Below the pieces are notes generated by a model. That model saw only the letters and a program-made list of their open reading frames with translations. It was not told the DNA's origin and did not search any database. Below are positions 38,239-48,281 of a stretch of 64,000 bases of DNA, piece after piece. The position numbers and the translations under genes were made by a program. This stretch comes from Bradysia coprophila (taxonomy: Eukaryota; Arthropoda; Insecta; Diptera; Sciaridae), in NCBI RefSeq assembly GCF_014529535.1, contig NW_023503555.1, forward strand, positions 5,828,001 to 5,892,000, in the 5' to 3' direction. The first letter of the stretch is position 1. Each line of letters begins with the position of its first letter.

Positions 38239-38251
38239 CGTTCCATTGGCC

Positions 38252-38941
38252 TATAAGAAAAACACAATAGCACTATTGACTGAGAAGATTTTGGTGTTAT
38301 CCGATCCAGAATTTCACGAGCAAAATTTCCAGTTGTTAAGGAACACATTGCAGTCTAATGGATATCCTAGCACGTTGACAGAAGACATTATAAGGAAAAC
38401 TAAATTGAAAGTTGCTGAAAAAGACACCCGATCAAGTGATAATCAACTTCCTGTTCATGGACTACAACACGATAAGCCAACTGTAGCTATTCCATATACC
38501 AGAGGTTTGTTCGAAAGTTTGAAGTCTATTTGCAAAGAACGGTTCTCTGTCATTGGAAAAGGGGACAACAACGTCAAGAAATTTTGTTTCAGTAGACTGA
38601 AGGACAAGACCGTTAAGATGGAACAGTCTAATGTGATTTACAAGGTCACTTGCTCTTGTGGTGAAATATATATTGGCCAAACGAAACAGAAATTGAAAAA
38701 GAGGATGTACCAGCATAAATACAACGCGAAGATCAAGAACGTCGATCATAGCGCTATTACTGAACATGCTGTTACACTAAATCATGAACCAAAGTGGGAC
38801 GATGTAGAAATCCTCGATTTCGAATACAATAAGAAGAAACGGTGCGTTTTAGAAATGGTACATATTAGGAAGAATCCGAATTGTATCAACAAACAAAAAG
38901 AATCAATTTTCCTGTCAACAGCGTACAATAACATCATTTGA
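38252..38941 (+). CDS. Penelope-like element, linker plus GIY-YIG endonuclease fragment (right arm)
   Basis: The longer of the two arm copies. Reading from about 38252 it adds roughly 40 family-like residues (LSDPEFHEQNFQLLRNTL) lying between the reverse transcriptase and endonuclease of Penelope-like elements. It then repeats the endonuclease fragment of the left arm with one residue difference. A frame from 38186 is open but its first part reads backwards through the left arm, so it is not natural element sequence. No reverse transcriptase core; partial. Confidence 0.8.
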   Translation, partial: YKKNTIALLTEKILVLSDPEFHEQNFQLLRNTLQSNGYPSTLTEDIIRKTKLKVAEKDTRSSDNQLPVHGLQHDKPTVAIPYTRGLFESLKSICKERFSVIGKGDNNVKKFCFSRLKDKTVKMEQSNVIYKVTCSCGEIYIGQTKQKLKKRMYQHKYNAKIKNVDHSAITEHAVTLNHEPKWDDVEILDFEYNKKKRCVLEMVHIRKNPNCINKQKESIFLSTAYNNII

Positions 38942-39599
38942 ATTGTCGCGCTATATGTAGACCAATGAAGTTAGTTTAGCCGTGTGCTTATTATGTAACG
39001 GATGTCAATACTTTTTCTAGGAAGTTGTTCTTTCTGTATTCAAATAGATTGCAGTAGTGATAGAAGTTTTTGAAATTATTTTTCTGATTGATTTTTGACG
39101 AAGTGTATGTTTTTGTAAGGTGATTTTGTGATTAGAATGTAATTTCAAGTCGCATTTTCTAATGCTTTTTAATGTTCGTACAGGCAGAACGTACACAGAG
39201 CTTTTGTTGTGGGCTATATTTTTTCAATGTTAATGTGAATGTAAGAGATATATAGGTAACACTGTTCTCCCTTGAATGTTGTATGACTTAAGTTATTTAT
39301 GATGAATTGTTTTGTTACAGCCCTGATGATGTCTTCAATTGGAAGACGAAATATATTGGCATAATAAGTTAAAAATTTTGTCTTTATTGAGCTAATCCGA
39401 CAACCTGATTAATACTTAGGCACTTATTGGGCCCCAGCTCCGGAGAGGTCGATCTGAAATCACCCATCTTCGAACTTAGCCTGTCTTTTGACATTACCAA
39501 ACGAGGAAAAAAAGAATTTTAGAAATCGGATGTGTTTTACTCAAGTTAGAGAACGGACAGACAGACAGACAGACGGACATTTTTTTTTCACTGATTTGG

Positions 39600-40225
39600 C
39601 ATCTCTAGACAACCACAATAGGTTTCAAAATTATAAATAAAAATTTCTTAGATATTGAGGACAGAAACGCTAGGTCTGAAAATTTCGGAAACAGGAAACG
39701 ACATTCAGGAATATGGCGAAAATTTCGACATCTATTCGTTACTGTATAGAGCGTATCATCGCAACGTGACAGATATAATTTTAACAGATCTTTGATCATC
39801 TCTCTGAATCGAACCGATAATATTTTTTACTCCCTAAGTACCTGGGAAATGAGTCATTGCAGCATTGATTTAAGCGGTAAAACTCATCTATTTATTAATT
39901 AAAAACGTGAGTTAAATACCTGCTCTCAGAATTTTTCATATAAATTTAGTTTTTTATGTTGGTACATACTACTGCGGGGACCAGAATAAGAGGCTTTTTG
40001 ATAGTTAAAAAAAATGTGTCCTTGTCCCTGTTCTGGTAGTGCGTTGGGGTAGACCTAAATTATTATTCAGGATGTCAGAAGATTTCCCTACGTATAGGAC
40101 ATTTTCTAGCCTCCACACTGCCAGATGCACTCGGCACAGACTTCTGTATTTAAAAATGAATGACTTAGTTAGCGACGCTCAACTGAACATCAAACTTGAT
40201 TTGATTCTTACATTTTTTTTTATTT
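39600..40225. other. No gene seen; upstream region of SPH2
   Basis: Contains short frames only. No clear TATA box was found close to the SPH2 start; the immediate 5' sequence is a T-rich tract. Confidence 0.4.
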
Positions 40226-40245
40226 AAATGGTCACTGTCAAACTA

Positions 40246-41945
40246 ATGAAGCTAACACTTCTCTGTTTCGCATATTCCATACCATGTACATTATGTCTAA
40301 TGAATGGTGAAGATGTCCAAGCTGATGAGGACACAAGGTTCATCGTCTCACTTCAGACATATAATCAAGAAGGCAAACATTTTTGTGGTGGTGTTTTTGT
40401 TACATTGGATTTCGTTCTTACTGCAGCCTCATGCGTGGAAGACAGACAGCCACAAGATTTTTGGATTGTGGCTGGCACAAAAAAATTGAGCAACAAGAAC
40501 GAACAGCTGCAATTGAAAATTGACAAAGTTTTTAGTATGAATCCTTCTGGACGGAACAAAGTACGAAACAATATCGCATTGTTGCGTATAGAGACGAATA
40601 TACCTAAATTTGAGGTACATAAAGTGCATAAAATAGAGCTGGCGTCGGACGGTGAAGATAACGTGGCAGAAGGAAAAAATTGTAAAATGTACGGTTGGGG
40701 CCAAAAGGAAGTGAGTGCTCGGTTTAGTAAATTTAATGAAAGTTGTGTGAGACAAATTTTTAATTCTTAGGACGGAGATAAAGTCCCAACCGATATTTTA
40801 CAAGTAGGTCCGACTCAAGTGAAACCTTGGGATGCCTGCAATCTTCTCCTTGAAGATGTCGATGAGTCTAACCTATGCGCCCAAAATTATATGGCGTCCC
40901 TTTGTAATTTTGATGCTGGTATTGATTGAATTCTCATTTATTTGTTATTAAACAAGCTTTATCGTTATATGTGTGTCTACGGACGTAGGTGCTCCATTGA
41001 TTTCCGAATCGGGTAACTACTTGTTGGGAATAGCAACTGAACACTTCAAGGTAATATTGCGGTCCAGTCTTACTGCGTTTAAAACGTCTCACTACATTTC
41101 TTTTCTTCTACAATTTCAGTGTAACAGTATGAGTAAGTTATCACGAATAATATTTTAGAAAATTACCTCTTTAATTTAGTCTCTCATTCGTAATAGTTAT
41201 TTTTATCATAAGGAGAGAAGCCACGAAATTACAGTATGCGTGTGAATCCGTATGCCGAGAGAATTATTTTGCATAAGTATGTATATTTCGTCGAGACGAA
41301 GTCGACATACATAGTTGTACATACGTATGCAAAAATAATTCTCTCGGCATACGGATTCACACGCATACTGTGATTGAGTGTGTTCTCTCCATATGATGAA
41401 CAAAATTTTACACGTCTTTTGATACGAAGAACAGAAAAAACAAAAAGAGCAGAAGAAAGTAAGAGAGTTAGCTCCGCCTTCGTATACATCAATTCAAAAC
41501 AGGTCGCATGCGAGTAAAACATCATCTATATCCCTAGACCTGTTTACAAGGTCTGCTCAGAGAGAACTAAAAACTATGGTTTCCGATAACTTTCGGCGCG
41601 TGATTTCGTCTGTTTTCGCATCATGAAGCGTGTAAATTACATAACATATGCGGGTGGTGTGAGGCTAGTGTGACGGTCCATACATTTTTATTTGTTTTTG
41701 GAAAGTCTCATACGTTTTGGGGGAAGGACGTCTTGCGTTACGTAATATAAGAACTGCCCCTTAATTTCAGTTTGTTTCCAGATTATTACGATGTTTATAC
41801 ACGAGTTAACTCACACAAGCACTGGATTTGGAAAACAATTGAAACAAATAAGAAAGTCTCATCGTCAACATCGCATCCTAAATCAAACGACATCATAACG
41901 GGAATAGGGATCATTATAGTTTCGATTATTTGGGCCAGTCCATAA
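40246..41945 (+). CDS. SPH2: non-catalytic serine protease homolog
   Basis: Exons 40246-40710, 40771-40918, 40989-41050, a micro-exon from 41120 (7 nt to 41126, or 13 nt to 41132 with the better donor GTAAGT), and 41782-41945; 281 or 283 residues. The start at MKLTLLCF was chosen over an in-frame ATG six codons upstream because it aligns with the signal peptides of the paralogs. The mature N-terminus is LMNGEDV, so the usual IIGG is lost. Triad replacements: Ser62 for His57 (TAASC), Asn109 for Asp102 (NNIALL), Ala204 for Ser195 (NFDAG). Trp215 is also changed (LLGIATEH). The private motifs NPSGR and DVDESNLC are kept. It ends in a hydrophobic tail (IITGIGIIIVSIIWASP). Intron 4 (about 650 bp) contains a foldback MITE. 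Open throughout; likely expressed. Confidence 0.8.
41214..41389. mobile_element. Foldback MITE in SPH2 intron 4
   Basis: CAGTATGCGTGTGAATCCGT (from 41232) is matched in reverse by ACGGATTCACACGCATACTG (to 41370). The near-perfect arms are about 60 bp; weaker similarity extends to GGAGAGAA at both ends. Confidence 0.8.
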
Positions 41946-42491
41946 TGTGAAAACTGCGACAATGGTCCAAATTCACAGTTTAACATTGGATAATGCTATT
42001 TGAAGGTTTAACCTGCCAAAAATCATACTGTCTAGTCTCATGTTGTACAGAAAAGGAAATTTCCAACATTAAAAGTATTGGTTCTGGAGATTTCCTATCT
42101 CTAGAAGATTCAAAGCTTTCGTTGTGTTATAACTACCGAGGAATCATAAGTCTGGACAAGCGATAAATCTACTCGAGTTGTGTCTTGAAATTATTGTTGT
42201 TGTGATGGGTTGCTATGGAAACTCCTGTCATGGTGTTGTCATAAAAAACCTTGCGGCGCCTTTTGTTATCTAACGGCTAACACCGCTCCTTTTGTTGATT
42301 AAATTTTTATAGCTTCATATTATAGAATGCCTCATCTGAATCATTAACACCATTAACACCTTTCGTACATCGTACATATCAGCGGATCAAGGAGAATGAA
42401 ATACACTTAGACATAAGATTGTAAACTAGAAATTAAGAGCTTGGATCAGATATGTGAAATTTAAAAACCATACGATTAATAAAAAAACCAT

Positions 42492-42616
42492 TCCCAAACG
42501 AGCTGCTCTACCATCGAAACATTTATCTCTAATTTCGTAGTTGGCGACGCTGTATAATGAACACGGGAGTCACAATTCGGCATTTCTATCATCCACATCA
42601 CTAAACATTCCTTAAC
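42492..42616 (+). promoter_or_regulatory. Conserved upstream region of SPH3 (promoter candidate)
   Basis: These 125 bp recur before SPH5 (50332-50457) and SPH6 (about 53843-53969) with high identity: CCCAAACGAG, TCTAATTTCGTAGTTGGCGA, GAGTCACAATTC and ATCATCCACATCACTAA. A TATAAT (42553-42558) lies about 30 bp before TATCATCC, a plausible start site. Preservation after duplication suggests a shared promoter. Confidence 0.45.
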
Positions 42617-44181
42617 ATGAAGATTGCTGCTCTTTGTATTGTATTGTCCATACCATTTGTTTCAAGCATAATTGGCGGCAAAGATAAAGACCATCAACCG
42701 GATCATATGTTCGTCGCTTCAATTCGGTGTCATCGTCAACATTTGTGTTGTGGTGTATTTGTTACATCAAAATTCGTACTGACTGCATCTTCTTGTGTGA
42801 AGGACAAGGTGTCAGATCATATTTTAGTTGTGGCTAACATAACCGACTTAGAGGATTATCACGTAGAACACCTACGTATTGACAAGATTATTAGCAAAGA
42901 TCCTACTGGCCAGAAGAACGTGGACGACAATATTGCTTTATTGGTTTTATCTGAGTACGACGTCATGAGAGTCAAGCAATCCATATATATTAACCCAATT
43001 CGATTGCCAGATGAAGATTTTAAACCTGAAGTAGGGGAAGAATGCATAATCTACGGTTGGGGCACGAAATCAGTAAGTGATGGTAGTGTACTTAGTCCTT
43101 TCAATCAATTTAGTTATTGTCATTCCTTCACCCACGAATTGCCAGTCGCAGATCCACCTATGAGCGATCATCGCAACCACTCGGGCTAAAACTTTATTTT
43201 TTTTTGTAACTTAAAAACAGGCGGACACATTTTTAAATTTCAACCGATAAAGTCAGAAATTCTCTGGATCCGCCGCTGCGCTGTGCCCGGTGTTTTTGCT
43301 TATTTAAAATTATTTTGTAATTCTCAGATCGTTAGCAGCACGCCTTCAAGAATTTTACAAAGAGGATCAACAGAAATAGCTTCATTGAATGCATGTACGT
43401 ACAGAGTATAACAGTGATGTGGATGAATCCAACTTATGCGCCAACAATTCTAAAGCAACCCTCTGTACTTTCGATATTGGTAAATATTTCTTTTGTCGAA
43501 TTTTTCACATCTACGTGTTGAAAAATTTGGTGTGTCTGCTTGACTAGGTGACCCATTGATTTCTATACGAGGAGAGTACTTATGGGGAATAGCGACTGAT
43601 GAATATGCGGTAATCTTAATGTCTCAGTCTGATATTTAACCGTTAAAAGATTTCCATCGTTTTCCAATTTCAGTGTGCAGGCAGTATGTCGACGTAGAGT
43701 CGAATGGACAATCCGTACTTTTAATTAAACTTGAATTTGTCTTGCCTTTTCCATAGAATCCTCCGATGTATTTACCCGAGTAGACTACCACATGGACTGG
43801 ATTCTCAGAACAATTGATAAAAATTCGTCAACACGTCACAAACAACAGGCAATCATAATGGGAACAGCAATTATTGTACTTTGGATAATTGGACGTAATT
43901 CATTAACGGATAAGGTGTGGCATATGAAGTCCAAATTTTCAGTAAAAACGTTCTTTGAACACATACTCTTTCGAGATTTTTTGAACACCTCCCTCGAGTT
44001 TTCTTGTAAAAACCTGGTTTGCAAAGGCAAGCAATTTACTCCCAGTCGTATTGTTTTAACCTTTGGTATTCGAGAAATATATGTTTTGAAGATTTCGGGT
44101 TCAGGGTTTGTACCCTCAGGAGGGATTCTTTTGAAAAACAGCCTACCGAAATCGGACACATTTTCTATTGGAATTTTTTAG
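42617..44181 (+). pseudogene. SPH3: serine protease homolog, frameshifted
   Basis: Exons aligned to SPH6: 42617-43072, 43328-43479, 43548-43609, 43674-43683 (10 nt) and 43757 onward. Exon 1 is open and family-typical: signal peptide, IIGGKD, TASSC, DPTGQK and DNIALL. Exon 2 is 152 nt against 148 in its paralogs: a 4-bp GTAC-type insertion near 43394-43404 shifts the frame ahead of DVDESN. In the last exon a 1-bp indel removes the paralog's stop after the hydrophobic tail, so the frame runs on to 44181, about 100 extra codons with no domain. Both lesions argue for a dying gene; a sequencing error in the GTAC run cannot be excluded for the first. The intended product would be a triad-less homolog with Ser/Asn/Ile at 57/102/195. 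Confidence 0.75.
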
Positions 44182-44325
44182 AAAGGTAATCACATGTACT
44201 ATTGAGCCAAATGCTTTTAAAATTCATCCACACTGAAATATGTGCAGTTGAAGTTTTCAACCGAAGACTTACACTGTTCTTACAGAAATTTCTCGAGGTA
44301 CACAAAACGTACATGGTCGTGTGGG

Positions 44326-44507
44326 GTATCATTTGAAAGGTAATTTTTTGTGCTTTCAGGCCAAATAGGGACTTATGGGGTTTGGATGCATATGTGATGA
44401 AATATGGGCACTTAAACATTTCAAATTCTATTTCATCGCATATGCATCCAAACCACATAAAAACCTATTTGGCCCAAAGGCACATACAATTACCTTTCAA
44501 ATGATAC
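44326..44507. mobile_element. Foldback MITE
   Basis: GTATCATTTGAAAGGTAATT at the left is matched inversely by AATTACCTTTCAAATGATAC at the right. The arms run about 80 bp, through TTTGGATGCATATG near the centre. Confidence 0.85.
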
Positions 44508-44580
44508 ATTGACATTACGTGCGAAGAAATCGAATATTGGACTTCTTGAAATTTGCGACTTTCTTACGGCATTAAGCATT

Positions 44581-44655
44581 GTTGCACCGGGAGTCGAACC
44601 CGGGACCTCTTGGGTATGAGTCCTACGCTCTACCGATTGAGAGCTACCTGGACTT
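44581..44655 (-). repeat. tRNA-derived SINE head or tRNA pseudogene
   Basis: On the minus strand: box A TAGCTCTCAATCGGTAGAG and box B GGTTCGAAC with an intact T-stem (CCGGG/CCCGG), plus a CAU-like anticodon position. The anticodon stem does not pair well, the T-loop has an extra base, and the acceptor ends (GTCCAGG against TGCAAC) do not pair. Its head (CCAGGTAGCTC) matches the copy at 26032, so a SINE family is likelier than a functional tRNA. Confidence 0.6.
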
Positions 44656-44691
44656 TGACTGGACTATGACAGATACACAATAACTATTGTT

Positions 44692-44935
44692 GTCTTACGG
44701 CCAGAAAACGACTAATTACCGCAGAGTGGAGAGCCGACCTATTTTTTTAAGCCGGCTAAAGCCTCGGCTTGGAGTGTAGATGACGATGTAGAGCTTTAGT
44801 GTATTTAGTGCTCTACAACGTCATCTACACCCCAAGCCGAGGCTTTAGCCGAATTAAAAATATAGGAGGTCGGCTCTTCACTCTGAATTACCGTGTAAAT
44901 AAAAACCAGTTTTTCAAATTTTCTGGCCATAAGAC
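44692..44935. mobile_element. Foldback MITE, ~240 bp
   Basis: GTCTTACGGCCAGAAAA at the left is the inverse of TTTTCTGGCCATAAGAC at the right. Inside, GAGCCGACCT/AGGTCGGCTC and AGCCTCGGCTTGG/CCAAGCCGAGGCT continue the pairing. One arm has a roughly 20-bp extra segment. Confidence 0.85.
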
Positions 44936-44989
44936 AAAAAAATACCACCGTACAGTCTCGCTGGGACATTTTTTGTTTCAACACATTGA

Positions 44990-45168
44990 AATTAATTGCG
45001 GGTCGCCAACTTTCGGCACCTTACACTTTACTTAAATAGTCGAGGAATGCCTCCACATAAATTTCTAAAAATCCAAAACTGAATTCTAGATTTTTAGAAA
45101 TTTATTTGGAGGTATTCCACGACTATTTAAGTCAAGTCCAGGGAAAGTTGACAGCCCGTAATTATTTT
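44990..45168. mobile_element. Foldback MITE, ~180 bp
   Basis: Arms pair across GACTTAAATAGTCG-type blocks: ACTTAAATAGTCGAGGAATG at the left against TATTCCACGACTATTTAAGT at the right, and ATTTCTAAAAATC near the centre. Outer sequence CGGG...CAACTTTC also pairs. Confidence 0.8.
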
Positions 45169-45181
45169 GAATATTAAATAG

Positions 45182-45921
45182 TCAAAACAAGAGAGGACCT
45201 AGTATCGATCCTTGTGGGACTCCGGACGTCGGAGTAATACAATCCGATTTGCCCCCTCCAATCACGACATATTGGGTTCTTTCCAAAAGTAATGAGCGGA
45301 ACCACCGCAACGTAATTGACTTAATTCCAAAGTTTTGCAGCTTGAGAAGCAACAACCCATGAGAGGCTTGATCAAAGGCTTCAGAGAATTTCAATTTCAT
45401 TTATTTGTAAACATAGTTACTTAAACTAAGTACACCGCGTAGCTCCAGTATGTGTTACAATTCTAAGGAGCTTCCGAGAAATCGGTAAATATGACGTCCA
45501 ACTGTCCACCGTCCAAAATCAAGTCAGTGATTTGAGTAGCGAACTCTAGCAGATTCGTGAGTCGATTTACCTGACACGAAGCCATGCTGCGCAGGTGTAA
45601 GATATTATTTCACATGTTGGTAAACTCTATTAAAGACAATTCTCTCGAAAACCTTTGACGCAGCTGCCAGTATACTTATCGGCCGGTAATTACACACATC
45701 TGACCGTTTTCCTGCTTATATACAGGTGTCACGTTACTAATTTTCCAGACAACCGGAAACGAGCCCTCTCGGATCGATTTATTGAAGATTATTGACAACG
45801 GCAAACTGACAGATGGAGACAATCTCTTATAGAATATTGACGGAATTATTCTTATGTGAGAGTAATAATGTAATGTAACCTCTCGAGTCTCGATAAATGA
45901 TCTCCATGCAAGGAGCTTCAC
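45182..45921 (-). mobile_element. LINE fragment: reverse transcriptase domain
   Basis: Minus-strand pieces encode non-LTR reverse transcriptase motifs in order: LPLSIIFNKSIREGSFP, a QHGF block near 45590, then FSEAFDQASHGLLLLKL and GVPQGSILGPLLF. The coding sequence is broken by stops and by a non-homologous stretch near 45395-45465. Gene order and motifs are those of jockey/RTE-like LINEs; the clade is not fixed. The YADD region, endonuclease and ends are missing, so it is an old dead fragment. Confidence 0.8.
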
Positions 45922-46940
45922 GAAACTTCGTTGAAGTTATTAAGTAAAAACATGTTTCGGCTTGAGAGAAAATTAATGGATTAATCGATGGGATTACTGG
46001 TCCCCAATATGTAGTTCAAAAATACCATACAATGCTCTACGAACCAAGTAGTAAATTACTATCCAAATTTCGCTGATGTCGGCTGTATGTATCAAAGGTA
46101 GCAGTACTTTTTTGCCTCGTACGAAGGACTAGATTTATTATTTTTGTTGGGCCGGAAAGGTGTAATATTGCTAGGTTCTGAAAATACAGATTAGAATAAG
46201 ATACAATGGGTGGGGAAAGAAGTTCCTTTCATTTTTCATCTGCATCGTCATTTTTCAACTTAGTTTTGGTTATTTGAATGTAGATGCCGCAATTGTAAGT
46301 GCAATATGGTGTCAAATGAGAATTTCGTTTTTATTAAAAATTTGTGTAACTAAAAATTTTAAGGTTATAAGTACGTCCTATCAAAAAAAAAAATGAAAGT
46401 CGTCAGTCGAATAGATCAAGTCCAAGGTTATTCGAAATGTCAAAAATCATCCACAGGAGAACCCTAACCTCAACGTATGTGCAGTGAAAATGAGCAGGCA
46501 CTTTGCTCATGTTTGAAAATAGAAACAAACTTACGCCATTAGAGAAACAATCATAATTTCACCTTTTATACATTGGAAATCTATTAAATTAAACGTTTTT
46601 GTAGATCCGTAGATCGTTTTCACCGAGTTGAGGTTAGGATTCTCTATGGATGACGGTGCAGCTGTCAGTGTTCGGATTTACAGTTACTCGGACTTGATCT
46701 ATAACCTATCTATCACATCAACCTCTTTTCGCAACTTGTTGCATAAATACGCACATGTTTCCTCGTTTTCAATACTCTCATACTAAATTTTTGAAATTTT
46801 TAGACTTAAAATTTCTTAATGGTAACGTTCAAAAATGAAGTAAGTCCGTTTTTTCAGTGGTGCAATGCTGAAAAAAAGCACACGTCATTTTTGACCGTTA
46901 CCTTTTCATTTGGCGATGACTCAATCAAATATTGCTGGTA

Positions 46941-47094
46941 TACACTCGCGGAATTTTGAAAGCCGACACATTTTCTGTTTTGTGTTTTACTGGTTTTTTG
47001 TGAATTTTGCATGTATTTTTATATGGAGAAATCAGAAACTCAAGTAAAACACAGAAACATAAAATGTGTCGGTTTTCAAAATTCCGCGAGTGTA
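46941..47094. mobile_element. MITE of the CACTCGCGG family, copy 2
   Basis: Termini TACACTCGCGGAATTTTGAA and TTCAAAATTCCGCGAGTGTA; 154 bp, as in copy 1 at 20975. The paralogous sequence near SPH1 (34281-34295, GCTGGTACAATTC) lacks the insert and so gives an almost precise empty site, consistent with a TA target plus loss of two bases. Confidence 0.9.
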
Positions 47095-47223
47095 ATTCTT
47101 TTGTAAAAAACTTAGGGAGCAAGCGACACTTGCGTAAGGCTTAGTTGGCGTGCCCAAATTGATTTTTAAATGTAACAATTTAGTTCCACTACAGCCTTTT
47201 ATTGACAACATCTCATTCACAAA

Positions 47224-48258
47224 ATGAAAATTCCGTTGCTATGCTTTGCATTTTATCTACCTTACGCTCTCTGTGTAATTGGTGGTAAAGATGTACAAAA
47301 GAACACTGACGAATCGAACTTTGTCGTCTCACTAAGGCATTACGATGGCTACAGACATTTTTGTGGCGGTTCATTGATTGATTGGAAATTTGTACTAACA
47401 GCAGCCTCATGCGTGAAAGACAAAAATTTAAACGATTTTTTTGGTCACGTTGGTTCAATAAAATTGGACAACAGCCAAGAAGGAGTAATGATGAATTTTG
47501 ACAAAGTTTTTTTTAAAGATCCCACTGGACAGAAGCTAGTGCGAAACAATATCGCATTATTGCATCTGAAAGACAAAATTGTAGATATTCACATGGATAG
47601 AGTGCGGATAATTAGGATTTCGTTAGATACGGAGATAGCGACAAATGGAGCTCAATGCAAAATCTTCGGTTGGGGCCAGACGGATGTAAGTGATCCTTTT
47701 GATTAGTCAACTTGTGTTCAAATTTTCTGCTTTTCGCGCTTTCTTAGCATTTACACAAACCCACAAATATTTTACAAGAAGCATGGACTTCCATTGAAGA
47801 TTTTAAGTCATGCAAAAACCACAACCGTGACGTGGATGAATCTAACATCTGTACCCACTCCTCCACTGCAAGTTGTTGTAATTTTGATGCAGGTACACTT
47901 TTCTTACATCGAATTGTCCACCTACTTGCGATAAAATAAAAACGCTCACACCATACGTCCACCTACGTAGGTACTCCATTGGCTTCGACAAACGTCTTGT
48001 GGGGAATAGCAACTGAAGACTATGCGGTAATATCGAGTTTCAAGTCTATTACTTTGAAGAGATTTAACTCTAAAAGTCGTTTTCCATTTACAGTGTAGCG
48101 AAAGTCCAATACTCGGCGATGTATTCACACGAGTAGATTCGCACAAGGACTGGATCGAAAAAACAATTGAGGAAAATTCATCAAAACAACACAAACCACA
48201 TACAGTCATTATGAGTACCTGCATCATTATGCTTTTGAAGACTTGGCTGCATTTATGA
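47224..48258 (+). CDS. SPH4: non-catalytic serine protease homolog, paralog of SPH1
   Basis: Exons 47224-47685, 47748-47892, 47971-48026, 48094-48258; 275 residues, the same structure as SPH1 with exon 2 one codon shorter. Signal peptide MKIPLLCFAFYLPYALC, mature start VIGGKDV. Triad positions are Ser62, Asn109 and Ala202; Asp194 is kept (FDAG) and LWGIATED is identical to SPH1. The last two exons encode the same protein as SPH1 except Asp to Asn in ASTNVLWG. In contrast, exon 1 differs at 46 codons, 39 of them amino-acid changing by hand count. The C-terminal hydrophobic tail is identical to SPH1. No AATAAA follows closely; the duplication ends 23 bp after the stop. Confidence 0.85.
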
Positions 48259-48281
48259 AAAGAATCGTTTTAAAGCTGGTC

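Larger units (their letters stand above)
37163..39425. mobile_element. Penelope-like retroelement, truncated copies in a head-to-head palindrome
   Basis: A 12-bp target duplication ACTTAGGCACTT (37163-37174 and 39414-39425) brackets the insertion. Inside are two inverted arms of about 1042 bp, 37200-38241 and 38372-39413, with a 130-bp spacer and a 25-bp extra left end. Each arm encodes the C-terminal part of a Penelope-like protein: a basic linker, then a GIY-YIG endonuclease domain (CSCGEIYIGQTKQKLKKRM). The arms differ at very few positions (one residue in the shared coding part), so the insertion is young. The reverse transcriptase core is absent. Inverted partial units are a known product of Penelope-like elements. 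Confidence 0.88.
36700..39600 (+). mobile_element. Element Q relative (Q3), split by a Penelope-like insertion
   Basis: 36766-37174 and 39414-39600 together match an uninterrupted relative at about 53125-53595: ATTGACAAAATACTCCACG, ACTGTACGGCCGAGTAGCC, then after the gap GGCACTTATT, CATCTTCGAACT and an ACAG microsatellite (39553-39578). The retroelement sits between, flanked by a duplicated ACTTAGGCACTT. Confidence 0.75.
45900..48281 (+). repeat. Segmental duplication, copy 2 (contains SPH4)
   Basis: Partner of 33315-35486. It begins directly against the LINE fragment, carries extra sequence at about 46325-46700 and the MITE at 46941-47094, and ends at GCTGGTCCAA (48281). The polyadenylation signal of SPH1 lies just beyond the shared end and is not present here. 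Confidence 0.85.

Noticed and set aside
38186-38251. N-terminal extension of the right-arm Penelope-like frame (MSFSATFNLVFL)
   Set aside because: This part reads the opposite strand of the left arm through the palindrome centre, so it is not natural protein sequence of the element.
37846-38767. Identical-looking 101-codon frames on opposite strands at 37846-38151 and 38462-38767
   Set aside because: They are antisense shadows of the two inverted endonuclease fragments.
44581-44655. A functional tRNA with a CAU anticodon on the minus strand
   Set aside because: Boxes A and B are good, but the anticodon stem and acceptor stem do not pair and the T-loop has an extra base; the head matches another SINE-like copy.
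35146-48227. A conserved 93-codon minus-strand frame present twice (35146-35427 and 47946-48227)
   Set aside because: It is antisense to exons 3-4 of SPH1 and SPH4 and is identical only because those regions are nearly identical in DNA.
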